Positions 59,741 through 64,000 of a stretch of DNA of 64,000 nt are shown here, one piece after another. Both the position numbers and the translations under genes were made by a program. Source of the stretch: Sphagnum magellanicum (Eukaryota > Streptophyta > Sphagnopsida > Sphagnales > Sphagnaceae); NCBI GenBank assembly GCA_021904315.1, contig CM038907.1, forward strand, positions 21,831,223 through 21,895,222. The letters are read 5' to 3'. Within the stretch, counting starts at the first letter, position 1. Each line of letters starts with the position of its first letter. Under the pieces are notes generated by a model that was not told where the DNA came from, did not search any database, and saw nothing but the letters and a program-made list of their open reading frames with translations.

Positions 59741-61649
59741 CTCAACAATGTTTTGCTACTCTTGGAAAATTAGTAAAAGGTCTTTTGTACATTTTGAATG
59801 AATTAGGGTACTAAAATACTTGTGGGAGAACTTTTATATTAGTTGTGGTTTTACAAGAAACCTATTGCCACCCATCCTTGGTTTTTGGAGTGTGTCACTT
59901 ATATACTAGTTCCCAAAAAAATTCAACAAAGCTTAATGCAAAACATGATGTTCATCATTTACAACGACAATCAACCAATTCATTGATTATGGATAAACAA
60001 AAGAACAATCTTGTTATAAATTAGCAAGTAGTATTTGATGAATGTGTGCCTTGATTTATAAGTGACACAAGTGAAAGGATGTTGTACACCATTTTAACTT
60101 ATGATCTAAAAACAATACAAAGAGCATGCTTTCATTGCATTGGTGTTGATCCTTTTAATGGTGGAAGTGGAAATAATGGCAATGGTGTAGTTAATTCCAA
60201 TTATGGTAACCATGTTGAAATTGATTTCTTATTAGATACTTTAAAACTAGTAGTTACCAATATGATCAATTTTATAGCACGACCAAGAGCAACCTCCTCC
60301 AAGTGAGGTGATAACTAGATTGTGCCAACCTCTTCACTAATTGCTTGATTACATTGTATCGATGTTAATTATTTTGTTGTTGGAACCCATTTTTATGTGA
60401 ATTAAGGTTCTAACCTTTTTGTGTTTTGAGAGTTTTTTTAATCTATATGGAGTGTTTCTTAGGGAAAACTCTAAACCCTAAACCCTTTAACATTTTCCTT
60501 TCTTGAGTCTCTTTTTGGTGCATGTTTTTATGTGAGTGACTTTGTTAGTTTTGATAATGTTTGGTGCCAAACTAGAATTGCATAACACCCATTCTTTTGC
60601 TAGTTTTTGCCCAATGGCAATTCATATTCTAGTTGGAACCCTCGGAATACATGAGGGAACACTTGGGGAATGTCACAATTATCCATCGACCACACAAGTG
60701 GCAACCCGCCTCTCATTTTTTTGATTTTTTTTTTCCTCCCCTTGATACCTGCCCGGGTATCATGAGAAACAAAAATTTAAAAAGTTTTCTCATTGATGAA
60801 ATGCCCCACTCTGGTGGCCTGAGTTTAGGGTTTAGGCCAGAGTGTGTGACACACCCCTTGTTAACCAGTGTTGTGCAGGCATTTGATTTTGTTAGGCTTA
60901 ATAGGTAACCCTGGTTCCAGGTTTTTGGAAATTTGTAACTACCCATTGGGTCCGGGTTCCAACAAATTGAAACAAAAAAACATCCCCCTGGATTCCAAAG
61001 TGCCGGTTCTCAGACATTTCATACTCATTGGTTTTCAAAGGCGGTTTTAGACAAAGGGTATCAAAAGGTTCTGTTATTTCAAGTATTGAAATTTTTATTT
61101 AATTTTTTAAAAATTAAAAAAACATAAAATGATACCCGCCCAACACTGAAAAGAACCTGTGGCTTCTGGGCAGTTCCTTCGATTCAAACTGTGGATATGA
61201 GATATAAGGACCGCCTTGATAACCGGTGTGAGGGTTTGGTACCATGTCTGATACCCTAAACCCTTGCAACCCTTGCAACTATTACATCCATCCGTGTAAA
61301 ACGGATAGAGTTTTGTTCAAGCTGAAACCGATAAGAGGCAACATGACTTGCCCATCGATTCATCCAATTATTCAGAAAGCCCCTCCCCTTCCCGGCCGCT
61401 CCCTCTCACCCCTTCTTATATGTTCTCTCACTTTGGGGATGATGACTCCATTCTATATACCCCATGAACTTGACCTAATAATTCTCCTCTATTATTTGAA
61501 CCTCACACACCAACCCATTGACTTGATGCTTGCTAGATACACCAAATCAAAGTAGATGGATGTTGTACGACATCCAATTCCCATTTCTTTTCCCACCCCC
61601 CCCCCCCCCTTTTACATAACGAGGAATCATTCTTTGTGGCAAGACCAAA

Positions 61650-61683
<34 letters not shown>

Positions 61684-64000
61684 GTTCAATAGTAGCACGG
61701 AAAGACTTCATACCAATAAGTAGTATTAGCCCCAACCCTTTTTACTATAGAGAATGGGCCATCCGGGGTGGATTTCTTGGGGATTTTGTACCCTAAGTAA
61801 GACCTAGAATCCAACCCTATATGGCCCATTTGTTGGTATTAAAGCTAGCGGGACTTTGTTAATCATGCCACATACATGTGCAAACAAGGTGCCCCCCTAA
61901 CCTAATATGGGGAGCCATTCATCATAGATCTTAGCCCTTTTGCATGATCAAATGAAACAATTATAAAGACCTAATTCATTCTTGAACAAATATTCGATTC
62001 AATAATTTGAAATATGGGGCAACCCTTATATTGTTAATCTTATACTAAATTCCTTGGGATTAGAATATCTATTTTCTCTCTTCAATAATAACATTGCAAC
62101 CTTGTTAATGAACCATTGCTTGAGTTTCTTGAATGTGAGGTACTCGATGTTTCATTGGTTAGCAAATAGGGTTTTATTTCATAGACATTAGTTTCAACAT
62201 GTTTTGGCAAAAAAATTGGGTTGATACTTGGGGAGCGAATATTTTTCACGATATCATAACTAATATACGACACAAAATTGATCAATTGATCTTTGTTCCC
62301 GTGTTGAGCTTCTGATCTATTTTGTTCATCATCACACATTTTTCTCCATTTGGATGTGTATTTTGACAAAAAAATTTATACCAAAGTTCTTGGGATAATT
62401 GGCCTCAAAAAGGGTTTTTTTAAGTTTCCAATGGGTTTCCATTACCGACAAAAATCACAAATAGGTTGTGATGCAAACCATTACCTAGCCATTACCAACA
62501 AAATAATAGAATTTCACAAAGAAGCCTTGTTCACCTTCAACTTTTTATGTTTTTTCACATGACTAATCAATTTCCTTACATAATATTCATTGCATATTTC
62601 ATGTCAATGCTTTTGTTATTGTTCTTGTTTTTGTGTGTGATTGAGAATGAACTTATTGTAGTGTCTTTTTTTTATAGTTGATTGCAATCTTCATGCCAAT
62701 GACCATTTTAAAGAAATTCTTCATTAAGTTCACAATTATCAGTTTGTTTGTAAAAATTGTGCAGATCTCAGAAGAATGAATTAGTTGTTTCCATGGAAGA
62801 AGGACATTATGGAAATCATTAAAATACTCATGAAATATATACCATCCATTAAATATGGGGAAACAATAAGTACATTCATAAGGCCAAAAGGCAACAAAGT
62901 CTATTTGAAATTGCTATGATGAATTGAAAACCTCATCTTGCATTTTAAAACCTTCAATATACACACCAAGCTGTATACATAGTAGAAGCTCTTAAGGCAC
63001 ATCAACTTTGTTCAAAGATTTTTTTAAAAAAACCTAGACTTTTTCTCATCAACTTGTTCCACCCAAGACGTATTTTTTAGGTAATTGAAATGTATAATAT
63101 CCGCCTCCTTGTTTCAACATATTTTTCAAATTTATTTGTGAGAATCATGAATCCACATTGAATAAATAAACCTTTTCCCAAAAAATTATTTTGGGGGAGG
63201 TCACCCCCAAAATTATTTTCAACTTTTGGTGATTAACACCACAATACATACATAGTACGGGTTCCAAGTTCTCCACGCTATCTAGGTCGCACCTACCTAG
63301 AAGTCGTATATAAGTTGGGGAATTGGGGCTATGGCTTCACACCGACTACAATACTAGTGCACAATGCAACATATTAATTTAATGTGTAACATTTTTTGGG
63401 GGGGTTTTTATATACACAATCTCTATTATATCTCCAATGATTGTCATGCCGCACACACCCCTCAACACCCAAACAATACATTATAGTGTTCAATCTAGAG
63501 CCAAAAAAAGGTGGAGAGCTGACCTTGGGGATGGTGATCACCACAACTCAACAACTCCAACAATCATCATATCTCTACAAAGCATCATCCCCATGTGGTG
63601 TGGCAATGCTATGAGAGTGTGTACCAAAGTAAAAGTAGGTCCAAGAAATGGGGTGGGGATATTGTGGGTGGTTGCATCCATCCCTCTTGAAAGAAGAGAA
63701 GACAAAGTTTTTCCTGAAGCCAAGAAGGTTGCAACCACTCAAGGGGTGAAATTATTATGTAGTGGAGTAGTGGGTCCTTGGGGGGGTTTGAAGAGAGCGC
63801 TTTTTTCAGTTGGCCCACATAGAGTTGTTGTTCATGCACATTAGGTGATTGCAATCCCACAAAACAAAAGGGGACTTGCATCCTACCAACCACACAAAGC
63901 ATCCTACTACTTTTGGGTTTTGGTGAGCATGTCAGTCTCTAGTAGAGGTAGATGCTGACAAAAAAAATTTCTAGCTTTTGCAAGAAAGCTAGCTAGCTCA
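59741..64000. other. Repeat-derived intergenic DNA, no supported gene
   Basis: Contains a TAA microsatellite (about 61648-61682), C runs near 61598-61612, a CCCGGG-centred near-palindrome TGATACCTGCCCGGGTATCA (60744-60763) and a GC-richer block at 60.7-61.4 kb that could be an LTR. The minus-strand frame at 62.1-62.4 kb has a gag-like look (PKHVETNVYEIKPYLL) but is too short to assign. The final kilobase is unrecognised. Confidence 0.4.

Noticed and set aside
60744..60763. Palindromic TGATACCTGCCCGGGTATCA as a transposon end or operator
   Set aside because: The arms are only seven bases, and no matching end or repeated copy could be placed; left as a sequence curiosity.
62082..62369. Possible retroelement gag fragment on the minus strand (PKHVETNVYEIKPYLL)
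   Set aside because: Only one weak motif matches and no neighbouring gag or pol landmarks support it.
1..64000. CRISPR arrays, rRNA genes, bacterial operons or organellar genome segments
   Set aside because: None were seen; the spliced plant-type genes show this is nuclear DNA, and the sigma factor is a nuclear copy of a plastid-targeted gene family.

Overview
This is nuclear DNA from a land plant. Every intact gene is a plant-type gene broken by GT-AG introns of mostly about 100-600 bp. The predicted products include an ER HSP90 ending in KDEL, a MEKK-type kinase and a KONJAC-like protein. There is also a dead copy of a plastid sigma factor. The intergenic DNA is AT-rich and full of old transposons. 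I cannot fix the lineage from sequence alone. A piggyBac-like and a ZNF862/hAT-like remnant, together with a MEKK gene that has no intron in its coding region, make me lean towards a seedless land plant (bryophyte- or lycophyte-like), but this is only a guess.

Layout: 0.1-6.3 kb is a decayed Ty1/copia element on the minus strand. It has recognisable LTRs, a primer binding site, a gag zinc knuckle, RT and RNase H, and it carries two later insertions. 8.85-13.66 kb holds a complete 15-exon minus-strand gene for a GDP-mannose pyrophosphorylase-like (GMPPA/KONJAC-type) protein of 413 aa. 19.6 kb has a small secreted-peptide candidate. 22.14-28.12 kb holds a complete 18-exon HSP90B/GRP94 gene (858 aa), preceded by a degenerate array of roughly 40-bp repeats containing CCAAT and ACGT motifs. 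32.25-34.51 kb is a single-exon 755-aa MEKK-type MAPKKK with an upstream ORF. 37.1-38.7 kb is a decayed hAT/ZNF862-like transposase gene. 41.9-44.8 kb is a plastid sigma-factor pseudogene whose conserved Arg codons have turned into Cys, Trp or stop, as CpG deamination would do. 48.10-52.16 kb is a 3-hydroxyisobutyryl-CoA hydrolase-like gene. 57.8-59.1 kb is a piggyBac-like transposase remnant, followed by a G-rich tract and a second copia RT fragment. The rest is repeat-derived or featureless DNA.

The most interesting result is in the hydrolase gene. Two adjacent exons (49081-49145 and 49252-49313) encode alternative versions of the same active-site loop (AG-MDVKG or AG-GDVKS). Both enter in phase 1 and leave in phase 0. 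Skipping both or including both breaks the frame, so exactly one must be used: mutually exclusive splicing that swaps the residue at the oxyanion hole.

The intact genes are unrelated housekeeping or signalling genes (cell-wall and ascorbate sugar-nucleotide metabolism, ER protein folding, MAPK signalling, valine/branched-chain acyl-CoA metabolism). They form no operon-like unit.
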